A stretch of DNA of 64,000 nt, taken from Odobenus rosmarus divergens (Eukaryota > Chordata > Mammalia > Carnivora > Odobenidae). Shown here piece by piece: positions 37,991 through 49,502 of the stretch (within the stretch, counting starts at the first letter, position 1; every line of letters starts with the position of its first letter). Location: assembly GCF_000321225.1 (NCBI RefSeq), contig NW_004451010.1, positions 172,869 to 236,868 on the forward strand. Reading direction: 5' to 3'. The notes below the pieces were generated by a model. It made no database searches and was not told the origin of the DNA. It saw nothing but the letters and a program-made list of their open reading frames with translations. A program made the translations under genes and the position numbers.

Positions 37991-38307
37991 TTTCTCTTTT
38001 CTTTCTTTCTCTCTCTTTTCTTTCTTTCTCTTTCTCTTTCTTTCCTTCTTTCTCTCTCTCTTTCTTTCTCTCTTTCTCTCTTTCTCTCTTTCTTTCTTTC
38101 TCTCTTTCTTTCTTTCTCTCTCTCTCTTTCTTTCTTTCTCTCTTTCTTTCTTTCTCTCTCTCTTTCTTTCTTTCTTTCTCTCTCTCTCTTTCTCTTTCTC
38201 TCTCTCTTTCTCTCTCTTTCTTTCTTTCTCTCTCTCTTTCTTTTTCTTTCTTTCTTTCCTTCCTTCCTTCCTTCCTTCCTTCCTTCCTTCCTTCCTTCCT
38301 TCCTTTC
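37854..38307 (+). repeat. Long polypyrimidine (TTTC/TTCC/TCTC)n tract
   Basis: About 455 bp of almost pure C/T on this strand, in blocks of TTTC, TCTC and finally about 15 TTCC units. It directly abuts the reverse can-SINE at 38308 and lies in the position of its A-rich tail, so it is most likely a (GAAA)n expansion of that tail. Frames of 227, 177 and 154 codons across it are low-complexity artefacts. Confidence 0.97.
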
Positions 38308-38405
38308 TTCTCTTAAGTAGGCTCCACGCCCAATGTGGGGCTTGAACTCTCAAGCCTGAGATCAGGAGTCAGATGCTCTACCAACTGAGCCAGCCAGGCA
38401 TCCCC
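38308..38405 (-). mobile_element. can-SINE fragment at the pyrimidine tract
   Basis: 'taagtaggctccacgcccaa', 'cttgaactctcaagcctgag', 'ctaccaactgagccagccag' mark a reverse SINE. The sequences outside tract plus SINE share 'tga[c/t]at[a/g]tttctt' (37843-37855, 38408-38420), a possible target-site duplication with two mismatches. Confidence 0.9.
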
Positions 38406-38420
38406 AATGATATGTTTCTT

Positions 38421-40379
38421 GATAAAAAAAAATTTAATATTAGGAAATGTCATTTGGTGTGCTATTATGATTCTATGTACCATAATTACCTGCTAACAGA
38501 GCTTCAAACTGTTATTTAAAAATTATTTTATTTATGTACATCTAGAATCTCACATTCTAATTAAAAGTTGTTAACATTAAGCTTTTTTTTTTCACCAGCT
38601 TTTAGACTAGAATTTTGTACTATGAAAAATGAGGGAAATTGCCAGGGGAGATTCAGAAGTAAATCTGAGTAGAAATTCCTTTCACTACTGAAATACCTAT
38701 TATTCCCATAAAATAACTCCATTATAACAGTCCCATAAAGGAATTTGGGTAGAGATACACTAAAAAGTTTAGAAAATATATATCCCTATAGAGAATTCTC
38801 CCTCAGTCAGTCTGTCTCCTGTCTCCACCTTGCTACCACATCTGGTATCAGGAGCACATTGTTTGTAGCAATTAATTTTTAATGGGAAGAGAGAGTCAGG
38901 GGAGAAATCTTTAAGGTTTCAAAGACATACTCTAAAGTACCGGTTTTAATTAACTTTAAATATACATTTGAAAATTAATGGGCCCTCTGGTAATACTGTA
39001 GCTTTTGGAATTCATTCAGAAGGAGTTTAAAATGGAAATGCTCACAGATCGTGAACTTCAGTGATATGAATGGTGTCGCTGTAAGACTTTGCTTCATAGG
39101 CATGATGCCCATTGTAATGAACATCCCTGTGGCTATATTTTAATTTCATTCAAACTTTAACACACAACACACAGACACTTGTTTGATTGGCAGACCAAAA
39201 TAAAATATCAGAGCACTTAGTGGGACATATTGAACATGTGTCCCTTTTTTTATCTTGTCTGGTATTTGGACTCAGATTATCCTAGTCCATTGGTTAGGAC
39301 CTTAAAACTGATTAAGGTTCCTTCTCAGGGAAAAGTGAGTTGACTTCAAATCAACTGGTGGCCTCCATCTAGTTCACTTCACAAATGAATAATACAGAAT
39401 CTGTGCTAAATGGAAAGAACAGTAAGACATGACACAGAAGGAATGAGAAACAGGCAAGTGGGATGGCAGAAGCAAGTGATTAATAGATAGCGGGCTTAGC
39501 TTAGTTCTTGGTACTTCCAGGTTTTATTTGAACAGGTAAGCTAGACTCTAGTATGTGGGAATTGATCAAACTGATCCTGCTCAAAGGGAATGTGGTTGGG
39601 TGGGATTGTGATGGTGGACTCTTTGTAATATGCAAAATGTGTCAAGACTGTCTGGTGTGTTTCTGTCTGGGTTTTCAGGTCTAGTCCCAATAAACTTCTC
39701 AGTTTACATTTCCCAGTAGAGTCAGAATAAAACACCCTTCCAGCACCACATGCCCACAACATGGGCATCCACATGGAAGAAGAACACATTTTGGAAAGCT
39801 CACTAGCTCGTGGACCAGCAAACTAAGAAAGGAACATCATTCTGCCAACTGTTTTAGAAGCACATTTGAGTTAGTTCATGACACTGAGAATAAAGGAACA
39901 GAAGAAAAGAAGAAAGATCCTAGCATAAACAGACTTGGGAAGGAAATAGTGGCAGCAAAGAATATCAAAAAAGTTTGTGTAATAAAAGACAGGAAATTCA
40001 CACTGGATCAGAACTGAAAAAAATTCCTCACCATCCAAGCTAAGAATTTTCATCAGTTTCTCTAGTGAGGAGGGACTGAAATATTTTATCATTTGCTGTA
40101 TATATCTGCTTTAGTTAGCTATTTGACAAGTGTATATAGTTCTCTTCCCAAAGTGAATATTAAGTCATTTTTATGAATTTTTTTGTCATCTTCTCAAAGG
40201 CCCCAGTGAAAGAACACTTCCAGCTATTGGCCTGGGGTCCCCACCTAATTACCATAGGCAGAGTAAGTATCCCTTGTACTTTAACAAACTCTGTGTCTCT
40301 AACTTAGGTGCATTATGTACTAAACACAAAATGAAATCTTAATTTCCAGGACCCATATTTTAAAGTGAGTAAAGTTTAA
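38421..40379. other. Intergenic, no gene seen
   Basis: No repeats or exons recognised. Minus-strand frames at 39541-39789 and 39871-40092 have no support. Confidence 0.45.
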
Positions 40380-40860
40380 ACACATATCTCTCAAATGTCA
40401 ATGAAGACACTCCACGATCTTTCCATCCTCATCTCTATATTATAGTCATTCCAACTGCAGGTCCCTAATCATGATGCTAGGACCTTTTATACTGCTATGC
40501 TGTTACCTATGCTGCCACCTCCACGGAGATTGGCTTGAATTTTCATGTCTCCTTGGCAAACATGTATTCGTTTTTAAAGACCCAAGCTTCACATGCTCCC
40601 TCCCACTCTCTCTTGACAGAATAATGTATTATCTCCTGCCCTATGTCACCAGTTGGTTATTCTTACTTCTTTCTATCATCTATACCAGCTCATTTTTCTT
40701 ATTAGAGTCTGTTCCTGGCAGGTAATAAACTCCTTAAGAGTAGTAATTATGCCACATATCTTCATAACCCCAGGTCTTAGGACATTGCCTGATATACAGT
40801 AGGCATGACACTTTTAATTATTCATTCATTCCATAAATATTTAAGCATGAAATTTTGATT
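40380..40860 (+). repeat. L2 remnant
   Basis: Order 'cactccacgatctttccatc', 'ttcatgtctccttggcaaac', 'aataaactccttaagagtag', 'cctgatatacagtaggcatg' follows the L2 3' end on the plus strand. Confidence 0.65.
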
Positions 40861-40974
40861 AAGCCACAGTGATTCTGCTCAGGTACATATGAACAAGAAT
40901 ACTTACTCATTAAGACATTTCACAGGCAGTCAGCATTGTGTTTAATAACTAAGTCAAGAATGGGTTGACAAGTT

Positions 40975-41120
40975 AACATATCACTAGTCTATCTGTATCA
41001 CAATTACTTGTAGTACTTTTAACAATTGCTTGTTAAAAATGCAGATTCCTGAGTCCCACCTCAGACATGCTCAATCAGAATCTCTAGGCATAAGACTCAG
41101 GCATCAATAATTGTAAAAAA
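40975..41120 (+). repeat. MER20-like hAT-type MITE remnant
   Basis: 'aaaaatgcagattcctgagt', 'cccacctcagacatgctcaa', 'tcagaatctctaggcataag' follow the element's order. Confidence 0.6.
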
Positions 41121-41392
41121 GCAACTCATGTACCATATTCTTATGATAAAGTAAGCTAGAGAAAAGAAAATGTTAAGAAAATCCTAGGAAGACAAAGTAC
41201 ATTTACAGTACCGTATCGTATTGAACAAAATCCATGTATAAGAGGAACCACACAGTTCAAACCCATGTTATTCAAAGGTCAGTTGTAGTTAAATTGCCTG
41301 AGATCACAAAACTGGTAATCAAGATTTCAACCCATGTAGACTGACCCTGGATAAAGTTGATGCTGTCAATAATTCCACTGTTCCTTCCATTT

Positions 41393-41440
41393 TCTATCCC
41401 TCCCTCCCTCCCTCCATTCCTCCCTTCCTTCCTTCCTTGG
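41393..41440 (+). repeat. (TCCC/TTCC)n simple repeat
   Basis: Short imperfect CT-rich tract. Confidence 0.9.
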
Positions 41441-41444
41441 TAAC

Positions 41445-41625
41445 TCACTCTAATTCCCTGAGTTGTTCAAGGTTCCACTGTAATCTTTTTCTGCTTTAAT
41501 TTCCTCCTCTGTATGATGAGGATGATAAACAGTACCTACTTAATAGGATTCATTAAGAGGATAAAATGAGTTAATATATAAAAAATACTTAAAACAATAT
41601 GCATAGTAAATATTATGAAGTATTT
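41445..41625 (+). repeat. MIR SINE remnant
   Basis: 'aatttcctcctctgtatgat' then 'aggataaaatgagttaatat' match the sense MIR 3' half. Confidence 0.65.
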
Positions 41626-41854
41626 ACTATATTATTATTTTTTGAACTCCTATACTATTATTTAATAATGCTACATACTTTTGGTTCTATCTCTTTTAAT
41701 TCTGCATTGTTTCTCCCCACTTCCCGTAACCTAAGTTTATATCCTTGGCTCTCTGTTCTCCATTTCGACATTCACTTCTTTGGAAATAGATAAGTCTCAA
41801 ATACCACTTTGTGCAGATAATGAAGAAATCTAAAACTAGCTCTGGAGTTTCTCC

Positions 41855-42390
41855 TGAACTCCAACAGATCTTTGGATGGTTCCAATAGAATTTCCTACCA
41901 AGATGTCAAGCTAAATATGTCTAAAACTGAATTAGTTGTTTTCCCTTTGACATTGGCCAATGGCATAATTTTCCAGTCATTCAGACTTGAAATTTCATTC
42001 TCCCTTCCCAATGTGACCAGTTATCAGACCTTCCTAATTTCTTTTAATAATGATTCCCTTATTTAGTTTTCTACCAATTCTCCCATAGTTGAAAATACTA
42101 GCATATTTCAACACTTACATCTAACATCCTCCAACCTTCTCTCTTTTCAATCTTGGCATCTGGTACTGATCAGTCTTCTTAAAATGGGAATTTGGAACAT
42201 AATCATTTATCAGTTTGAAATTCTTTGTTTCCTATTGCCCATAGATCGAATCTTAAATGGTAGAATGTAAACTCCATGAAGGGAATTTTCATGCATTTTG
42301 TTCACCAATGTAACTCAGTGCCTAGAAGACTTCCTGGCATATAGTAGGTAACACACTAAGTGTTTACTGAATGATTGAATGAACGCTTAT
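41855..42390 (+). repeat. L2 remnant
   Basis: Series 'tcaagctaaatatgtctaaa', 'actgaattagttgttttccc', 'gaatgtaaactccatgaagg', 'cctggcatatagtaggtaac' is typical of the L2 3' ORF end and 3' terminus. Confidence 0.75.
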
Positions 42391-43265
42391 CCTGGCATTT
42401 AGAGACTTCATACTTTGCCCTGAATCTCTCTTCCACTGCACAAACTTCTAATACAAACTAATGAATCTATTTCTTTGCCTCTGAATATAATTAAGATATC
42501 CTCATTTTGCCCATTGTTTTGAATCTCCTGTTCTCCATTTCCAAGCACATTATCTTTCTCTGCTCCACCTATGTAAATCCTCTTTACTTTTCAGCTAAGT
42601 CCCAAGGTCTCTTCTTGATCAATTTGAGCTATGTGAATCTCCACCATCCTAAAACTCTATGGCATTTAAACCTTACATTGTTTATTTTTTACTAGGCAAA
42701 TGCCTCTGCTCCCACAAACAAATATACTCTATTTGAGGCTATGTGTACACTTTGGAATCTTCTGGATGATAAGAGCTCTATTAACTATAATGAGCAACTG
42801 TTCTCTTCTTATAGTCAAAGAACCCAAGATACATTTTAATAATAATTCAATTTCATATAGCATTCAAATATTCACACTCAATAGAAAAAAAATGTTTTTA
42901 ATCCTTAATAATTTGATGGGAAAATGGAGAGAAAGATTAGGTGAGTTACTGCTTAATTCTTACCTATTCTTTCCACCTGTCTTTCTTTAGTTGACTAGTA
43001 ATCCAAAAATAGAAAAACTGTAGTTTAAGGCTATTTAAAATAACTATCTTCCCTCAGCCCTGGATTTCTAGAAGAATTCTAGAAAGCTGTAGCTATTTGT
43101 TACAAAAATCAAGAGGTGGGAAGGATTTTACAGTGGTTAGATCTGGCAGGTAGCACCTTGGCTAAGTGATCAAAGATAACATTACTAGTAATAAGATATA
43201 TCAACATTATATATACCCAATATTACGCCCTAAGAAAGAGACAACCTCACTTCAATAGTGTTTAT
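42391..43265. other. Intergenic, no gene seen
   Basis: Frames at 42507-42990 have no recognisable domain. L2-like traces continue to about 42690. Confidence 0.45.
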
Positions 43266-43720
43266 GTCAAAAATACATAACCTGAACCTAATCATGAGAA
43301 CACATCACACAAATCCAAATTGAGAGACAGACCTTCAACCAAATGACTAACCCGTGCTCTTCAAAAGGGTCTAAGTCATGAAAGACAAAAGAAGACAGGA
43401 ACTTCCACAGATGGGAGGAAACTGAGGAGATCTAACAGCTGAATCTCTCTGTTAATTAAGTAAATAAACACAGTATAAGATCCTGAATTAAATAGTAGAC
43501 CAGACAAAGGATATTTTAGAAAACTGGCACAATTTGAATAAGAGCTATAGATTAGTTAATGGTGTTGTATCAGGGTTAACTTCCTGGTTTTGATCATTGT
43601 ATTGCTGTTATGTAAGATATCAGTATTAGAGGAAGTCAATGAAGAGTTTACAGGAACTCTCTACTATTTTTGTGACTTTTATGTGAATCTATTTCAAAAC
43701 CACTTCAAAATAAAAAGGTG
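43266..43720 (+). repeat. Old LINE-1 3' end
   Basis: 'taatcatgagaacacatcac', 'gtctaagtcatgaaagacaa', 'gattagttaatggtgttgta', 'cctggttttgatcattgtat', 'gaactctctactatttttgt' and an A-rich end, the typical terminal sequence of an ancient L1. Confidence 0.7.
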
Positions 43721-44640
43721 AAAAATTGTTGGAAAGGAAGGTGAATTGAGTTCTATATTCCTGGGGGGGAAATATCCCCCAATTTTTTTGAAATAATTCC
43801 TAAAATTCTAAAGGTTGCATCAATCATTTCTATTCATCAATATGGTTGCTTTAACTTTTATAATGTGTGTGTACTGTAGGATGCTTTTCAGCATGTGGGG
43901 GGATCATTAGCTATGGAGGGCACACAGAATAGGCCAGGAAAACTTGTTAGAGAAATGATATTCGATGGTATACAACAGTCACTGGTTAAACAGACATGCT
44001 AAGTAGTATTTTAGGTGCTGGAAATACAGCAATGAGCAAGACAACAGATCCCTGGCCTCCTGGAATTTCCAGTCTTATTAATAAAGATAAAATCAGAAGG
44101 TTAATTTTTTTTTACCCCCCAAAACTTGGAAGGTGGACTTGTCAGGCTGTGAAAGGCTGTGCGGGCATGGAGGCTTATGTCAAAAAAGAAATTTGTTACA
44201 AAAATTGGAGAAGGTATTCAGATTGGAAAGACCATGGTCTGTTAGCATGTTCTAGATGCATAAATGCAGATCATTAATCCATGTTTATAAACTAGGGAAG
44301 GGCAGAAAGCAGAAAAGTGGATTACAGGAGAGAAAAATCAGCAGCAAAGTAGTACAAGGGCAGACTGAAAGGCAAGAGCGAAGGAAGGAAAGGTAGAAAT
44401 GAGAACCGTCGCAGTCCGTTTATAATATGACTTAGGTGGGCCACAAGAATCACTGCAAAAAAATGCAAGAAGGTCGAGAATGAAGGGCTCCGCTGAGTAG
44501 GATTTCAGACGGGCGTGCGTGAAGAGTACAGACAAAAAGATTGGGGATGGGAGACATGCAAGAGGAAAACATCATATTGGGGGCTGACGAAAAAGGGACG
44601 AAGGAAGGATACTAGTCACCTACGAGCTTCGGGGAAGACA
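43721..44640. other. Upstream flank of the CpG island
   Basis: Unique-looking sequence with rising CpG content from about 44400. The 93-codon frame at 43996-44277 is unsupported. Confidence 0.45.
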
Positions 44641-44649
44641 AGGAGTGTG

Positions 44650-47150
44650 GCGTGGGAAGTAAGAGCGTGCGGGCGTTCCCCGGAGGGCTGCCGGCGCTCC
44701 CCAGGCGCGGCGGGCCCAGGGGCTTTGCGGACCCGGGCGCTGGAGCCCCGCGCGGGTTGGGGGTAGGTTGCGGGGCGGAGGGGGAGGTGTGCACTGTGTT
44801 TGGTGATGTCATTGCAAGTCAGTGAGCGGTGAAATTTAACACCGGCGGGAGTTGCTGGGCTCCTCTTCTTCCAGGGGAAGCAGCCGGCGGCAGTCAACGC
44901 TGAGCGCCTGCAGTTGCCACCGGCCCCCTGGCACCGACTAGATTTCCGAAGTGGGTGTGTGTGCTTGTCTGACAAATGTTCCGGCGCGGGTTGTTTCCAA
45001 GGACTTCCCCCCACACACCCCCTTCATCTCCTTCCCTCCCCCAGCCCTTCTCTCCTCCCAGGCCCAAAGCACTCCACTGGAGTCACAGAGTCGCCTTTGA
45101 ACCGCAAGTGAACTCGAGGGCTGCACTCGCGGCGGAGTTCCAGCTGCTGCCGGCGCCCCGCCGCCTGCCAGTGAGGTCTTGCTCCTCGCCCGCCCTCCCA
45201 GGGGAGCGCTCCCCCCCGGGCTCGTCCGTTATCGAGCTAGGGAGCTAAGCCTAGCTGATTGATCTACCCTTTGGGTGCTATTTCTTTCCTCTTCCTATTT
45301 CCCTCCTCCCTTTTTGTTGTTGTTGTTGCGGTTTTGGAGCATCGTTTTCATGTGATTTTTTTTTTTCCTTTTTCATGGCCAGTACCTGCACCCTTAGCAG
45401 TTCGGAGTTGCCTTCTGTTTTCCGTTAGCGCTTCGCTGCAGGGACAAATGCATACAAATGCATTTAGGAGCCCACAGGACAAGGCGTGGAAAGGTCTCCC
45501 ACACGGCAAAAACGTAAGTAGCTCACTTCCCCGGGAGGCTAGGGTTAGACCCACCCCTCTCCCCAGCCTCGGGACCGGCTGGGCGGGTTGGAGGTCTGTG
45601 CTCCCGCTCCTTGGCACTTTTTGAAGTTGGGAGCCAGAGAGCAGCCGTGGCATCCTCCTCTTGTCTCCTCAATTTGTAGAATACGGTGTTTGAAAGGAAG
45701 CCTCCTGCCAGCGGATCTCTCAAAAAGTTTATGCTAAGAGGTCCTGCGGCTGGGGAGGGAAAGCTCGCTGGCGCGCGTCCCGGTGCCTGCGGCCACGATT
45801 CCCGCGACTCCCGAGCTGAGCTCAGACGCCGGCTGGAGCTCCCGCTCCCGCCGCCCTCGCGCTCTCCCTCCCTTCTCCTTTCTTAGGGCCCTGGCTCAGG
45901 TTCTGCTTCCCGGTGGTGCTTCTTCAGGCGTCCAGCCTGGGGACAGCCCGGGCGCCGGCGGTCCTCTGGGCTCTGTGCGCGCAGCCTGGACCGCGGGGCA
46001 CAGACGTGGGGCGGGGTTGCTGGGCTGGAGGAGAGGGTACCCGCAAAACCTCGAGCATCGGTACGCGGCTAGACTCAGAGGCAATCGCCTCTTGTCGTTA
46101 GGAGGCCAACACACGTGCTGCCCATCTGGGGCCGAGGCTGCGTCCTGCTTCATTGGCCTGTCACTGGGGAAGGGGCTGGACGCGGGGGCGGGGCTGCTCC
46201 TCCCGCAGAGTGCTCGCGCAGGCCCTGACTGGTACCCCACCGCCTCTTTGGGCGCTGTATTTGCTCCTGCTCACTCCCTTACGGGGAAAAGAGCCTGGAG
46301 GGGGGTGCATGCCTTGGCTGGCTGCCCTCCTCCCCCTGGAAGAGGTCAGTGGGTTATGCAAGTTTGCTTCAGGCCCCTGGGGCGGGAGGGACCAAAGCGG
46401 CTCCGGTCATTCTCTGCCCCGGATCTGCCCCTCGGGAGAGTAGGTGAGGGTCGCGGGTAGAACTGACCATGCCCGCTGAGGGCAGGCGGAGGGAGGCGGG
46501 GCGCGGAGAGAGACCGCCTTGTGGCAGTGTTTGTGTGCACATGTGCTTCCCAGCCGCGTGCAGCCGACCGTGGCTGGGGCTCGCGCGCTCTCTGCTCTGA
46601 CCCCTGGGAGCCCGGGCAGCTGGGCTTCCCGGCGGAGGAGGACGCCCCTCCTCACGCGCCCGAAGCCGGACGAATTTGGGGAGGCAAGCTCGCAATCCCG
46701 TGCTTGGGGCCAGGTGCCGGCAACCGGGGAAGCCCGGGTCGCGGAAGAGCTCAGGCAATTCCGCTTAACTTCCCCAGGGCGACTCACGCGCGTCGCACCG
46801 GCTTCCCAGGCACGTTTCCCGCCACATTTGTCAATAAAAGCCCTTCAGCGTGGACCCAGTCGGAAAGTCGGGCTCCCGGCGTAGCCGATCCTGCGGGACC
46901 GCGCGCATCTTCCTGCTGATCCGGGTCGGTGGAATGGTGGCAAGAGCTTCGGGTCCCCGCGGGTCCAGAGCCACCAGGAGAGGGTGGGTGAGGCAGTGCA
47001 CCTCCTGGCCGGCCCGCAACCTCTGCGTTCATCCCTCTGCCCTTCTTGCCTTGCCGGCCAGCTCCTACCTGTAGGGCTTTCCCTTGGCCGCTGAGCAAGG
47101 CCTGCGTCGGTGCCCCACAATCCGCGGGGTTGGTAGTTCTGACCGACCTC
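44650..47150. promoter_or_regulatory. CpG island with probable gene promoter
   Basis: About 2.5 kb very rich in G+C and in CpG dinucleotides, unlike the CpG-poor AT-rich flanks. It contains several GC-box (Sp1-type) matches, for example 'ggggcgg' at 44772-44778 and 'gggggcggggc' at about 46184-46194. Such islands mark mammalian promoters and first exons. The plus-strand donor and ATG at 45458-45513 show transcription rightwards. No TATA box was evident, so dispersed initiation is likely. The many overlapping open frames here (44612-47120, both strands) reflect the scarcity of AT-rich stop codons, not genes. Confidence 0.9.
45458..45513 (+). CDS. First coding segment of an unnamed secreted/membrane protein gene
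   Basis: Begins with ATG (weak Kozak context, C at -3 and C at +4) and ends at a consensus splice donor 'aaaaac|gtaagta' at 45513/45514. It encodes 18 codons plus two bases (phase 2); the residues are basic and start MHLGAHRTRRGKVSHTAK. Only the exon at 55139 restores the frame downstream, and that frame is the one giving a signal peptide. An in-frame TAG at 45395 means 45458 is the only ATG available in this frame. A second ATG at 45448 lies in another frame and would form an overlapping upstream ORF. The first 5' UTR base cannot be placed. Start choice rests on frame compatibility, not on homology. Confidence 0.6.
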
Positions 47151-47675
47151 TCAGATTAAAGCAGATCTTCTGCTCCTGGCCTCTGTCTTGTCTGGTTTAC
47201 ACTTCCCTTCCAGACGCTCCCAGAAAAGGCCCTGCATAAATTTTGGGGCAGTTTGGGGTTTGTAAATTGGGTCCAGATGATTGGGGGTAGGGAGGCAGAG
47301 AAACCAAAGAGAATGGATTACACCAAGGAACTGAGGAAAAATGAAACTACGTGGAATGGGAAAAGAACCCTGGCTGAGAGAATTGGGGTTGATAGCAGAA
47401 ACTGGGTGAAGGCACTGGTCTAGAAGGTCTCTCCGTCAGGGACCTTGCAGCCTCCTTTGACATCCAGTTTGTTCCACCACAGTTGTCAGTGGGGGTGGGC
47501 TGCAGAGAATAAGGGTAATTCAAGGTTACAACAGATTGCACCCCTTTATAGCTCCAACCATACACATGCCAAGTAGGGGAAAGAGTAGTTACTGATTGAG
47601 CTGAGAAAATTGTTTCTCAAAAAAATCCAATTTCCTTAAAGAATTAAGCGCTCTTCAATTTTAAAAAAGAAAAAC
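47151..47675. other. Intronic, no feature seen
   Basis: CpG content falls sharply after 47150. The minus-strand frame at 47347-47565 is not supported. Confidence 0.45.
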
Positions 47676-47850
47676 CGGGAGGCCTGGTTGGCTCAGTCGG
47701 TTAAGCCTTTGCCTTTGGCTCAGGTCATGATCTCAGGGTCTTGGGATCCAGCCCCAAATTGGGCTCCCTGCTTCTCTCTCAGACTTTTCCTCTGCTCTCT
47801 CCCCTCTTGTGCTCTCTCTCTGCCAAATAAATAAATAAAATCTAAAAAAA
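47676..47850 (+). mobile_element. can-SINE
   Basis: Head 'gaggcctggttggctcagtc' and body 'ctcaggtcatgatctcaggg', with AAATAAATAAATAAAATCT tail. Slightly shortened middle; no clear direct repeats. Confidence 0.92.
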
Positions 47851-48624
47851 ACACAAAAAACAAAACAAAAACGCTACCAACCCTATAGGGAGGGGACTTG
47901 GCAGAAGCAGCTGATTCGCTGATGATAATGTCAGTCCACTGAATTAAACCTTAGAATGTCTAATGAAATCCTTGAGGTTTTAATTTTCCACCATCCTTTT
48001 ATGGTGACGTTTTTGTAAGAACAGGAGCAGTTTTTTAAAATCACAATTCTGATTACTCACCCAAAAACATTTACAGTTTTAAAACTGGATCCTTAAAGAC
48101 ATTTTATTTCATAGGGCTGCTTTTGAGTGAGTTACCTAATGTGAATTTGTGGAAGTAGTATTAAAGGAAATTAAAACCAAAAGTCATTGTTAGATACAAT
48201 GATTTAACAGTATCAGAAATTTCCCCAGGCAGGCTATTATTGTAATTAAAGGGTTTCTATAACCAAGGTGTGTGTGTGTGGGGGGAGTGGGGGGCAGTTT
48301 GGGATATAAACATCTATTTCCTAGTTAGCATGAAACTTCTTTAGAGTTACTTAGTTATCTTTGCTTTCAAGTAGATGTTTAAAATAAACTAATGTCTCAA
48401 GGGGAGAGATTGTACTTATGGAAAGTAGTTTTGAGTGTTGCTTAGACATTCTGCTTGGTGATCTGAAGTGGCAGGAGAAAAAAATAAATTTTATTGTGGA
48501 AATTAAAATAGCTGTGCTAGTTTCCTTGCCATGCTTTGCAACCATGAGTTATTTTAGAATTTGTAACTCTGAATGAGAAGTGAGGTAAAGACCATTTTGT
48601 TTTCATATGCATAAAAGGTTAACA
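47851..48624. other. Intronic, no feature seen
   Basis: AT-rich with a short GT/G run near 48270-48295. Confidence 0.5.
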
Positions 48625-49170
48625 TTATTCTGGCATTCATTCACTCAATCATTCACTCATTTATTCAACAAATGTTTTCTGAGCCCCAACTACGTGCCCG
48701 GCATCGCTCTAAGCAGAAGGGATACAATGGTGGAACAAGACAGAAACACAACTGCTGCCCTCCGAGTGTGCCCACGTTAGTATCGGAACCAGAAAATGAA
48801 CAACCAGGTATACCAAAATGAGGTAAAGGTACAGAGAGGAGGACACCTAGAAGTCCTGGGTAGGTGGGGTAGATACGGAAGGGAAATCCTGGAAAGAAAG
48901 GCTGACCAAAGGAAATGAAATCCTCACTGAGACCCAACGGGAAAACGCATGGAACTTTCCAGACAGAACAGTAAAAGGCTGGGAGGTGAGATTGCACAGT
49001 TCATTTGAGGGCTGGAAAGAAGTGAAGTTGGTTGTAGAGCACACTTTCTAGAGGAAGAGTGACTGGAGCTGGATCTGGAGACCAGAGACCAGATTCTGCA
49101 AGGTCTTTAAACCAGGTTACTTTCTTAGCTAAATAAATGGAGGTTAGGATGACCTGACTTCTTGATCTTG
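48625..49170 (-). repeat. L2 remnant
   Basis: Series 'tcattcactcatttattcaa', 'ttctgagccccaactacgtg', 'ggtggaacaagacagaaaca', 'gactggagctggatctggag', 'attctgcaaggtctttaaac' corresponds to an L2 3' end read in antisense. The overlapping minus-strand frames at 48665-49231 are chance. Confidence 0.65.
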
Positions 49171-49285
49171 GGATCAGTGTGCATGTAGAAGATGCTGGAG
49201 AAGTTGTATGTTTATTGAAACTCAAGACCACCTGATAGTCTTGCTAACTGAAGATTGACTCATTCATTTAAAAAACTTTAGTTAC

Positions 49286-49486
49286 AGGGGTGCCTGGGTG
49301 GCTCAGTCGTTAAGCGTCTGCCTTCGGCTCAGGTCATGATCTCAGGGTCCTGGGATCGAGCCCCGCATCGGGCTCCCTGCTCGGTGGGAAGCCTGCTTCT
49401 CCCTCTCCCACTCCCCCTGCTTGTGTTCCCTCTCTCACTGTGTCTCTCTCTGTCAAATAAATAAATAAAATCTTAAAAAAAAAAAA
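49286..49486 (+). mobile_element. can-SINE with 16-bp target-site duplication
   Basis: Complete SINE with a 20-base pure A tail. Perfect direct repeats 'aaaaaactttagttac' at 49270-49285 and 49487-49502; little decay, so likely young. Confidence 0.97.
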
Positions 49487-49502
49487 AAAAAACTTTAGTT
49501 AC

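Noticed and set aside
37662..38353. Long open frames of 227, 177 and 154 codons on both strands
   Set aside because: They translate a simple pyrimidine/purine repeat into Phe/Leu/Ser or Lys/Arg/Glu strings; low-complexity artefact.
44612..47120. Dense overlapping open frames up to 225 codons on both strands
   Set aside because: GC-rich CpG island has few stop codons; frames contradict each other, lack domains and do not match splice phases.
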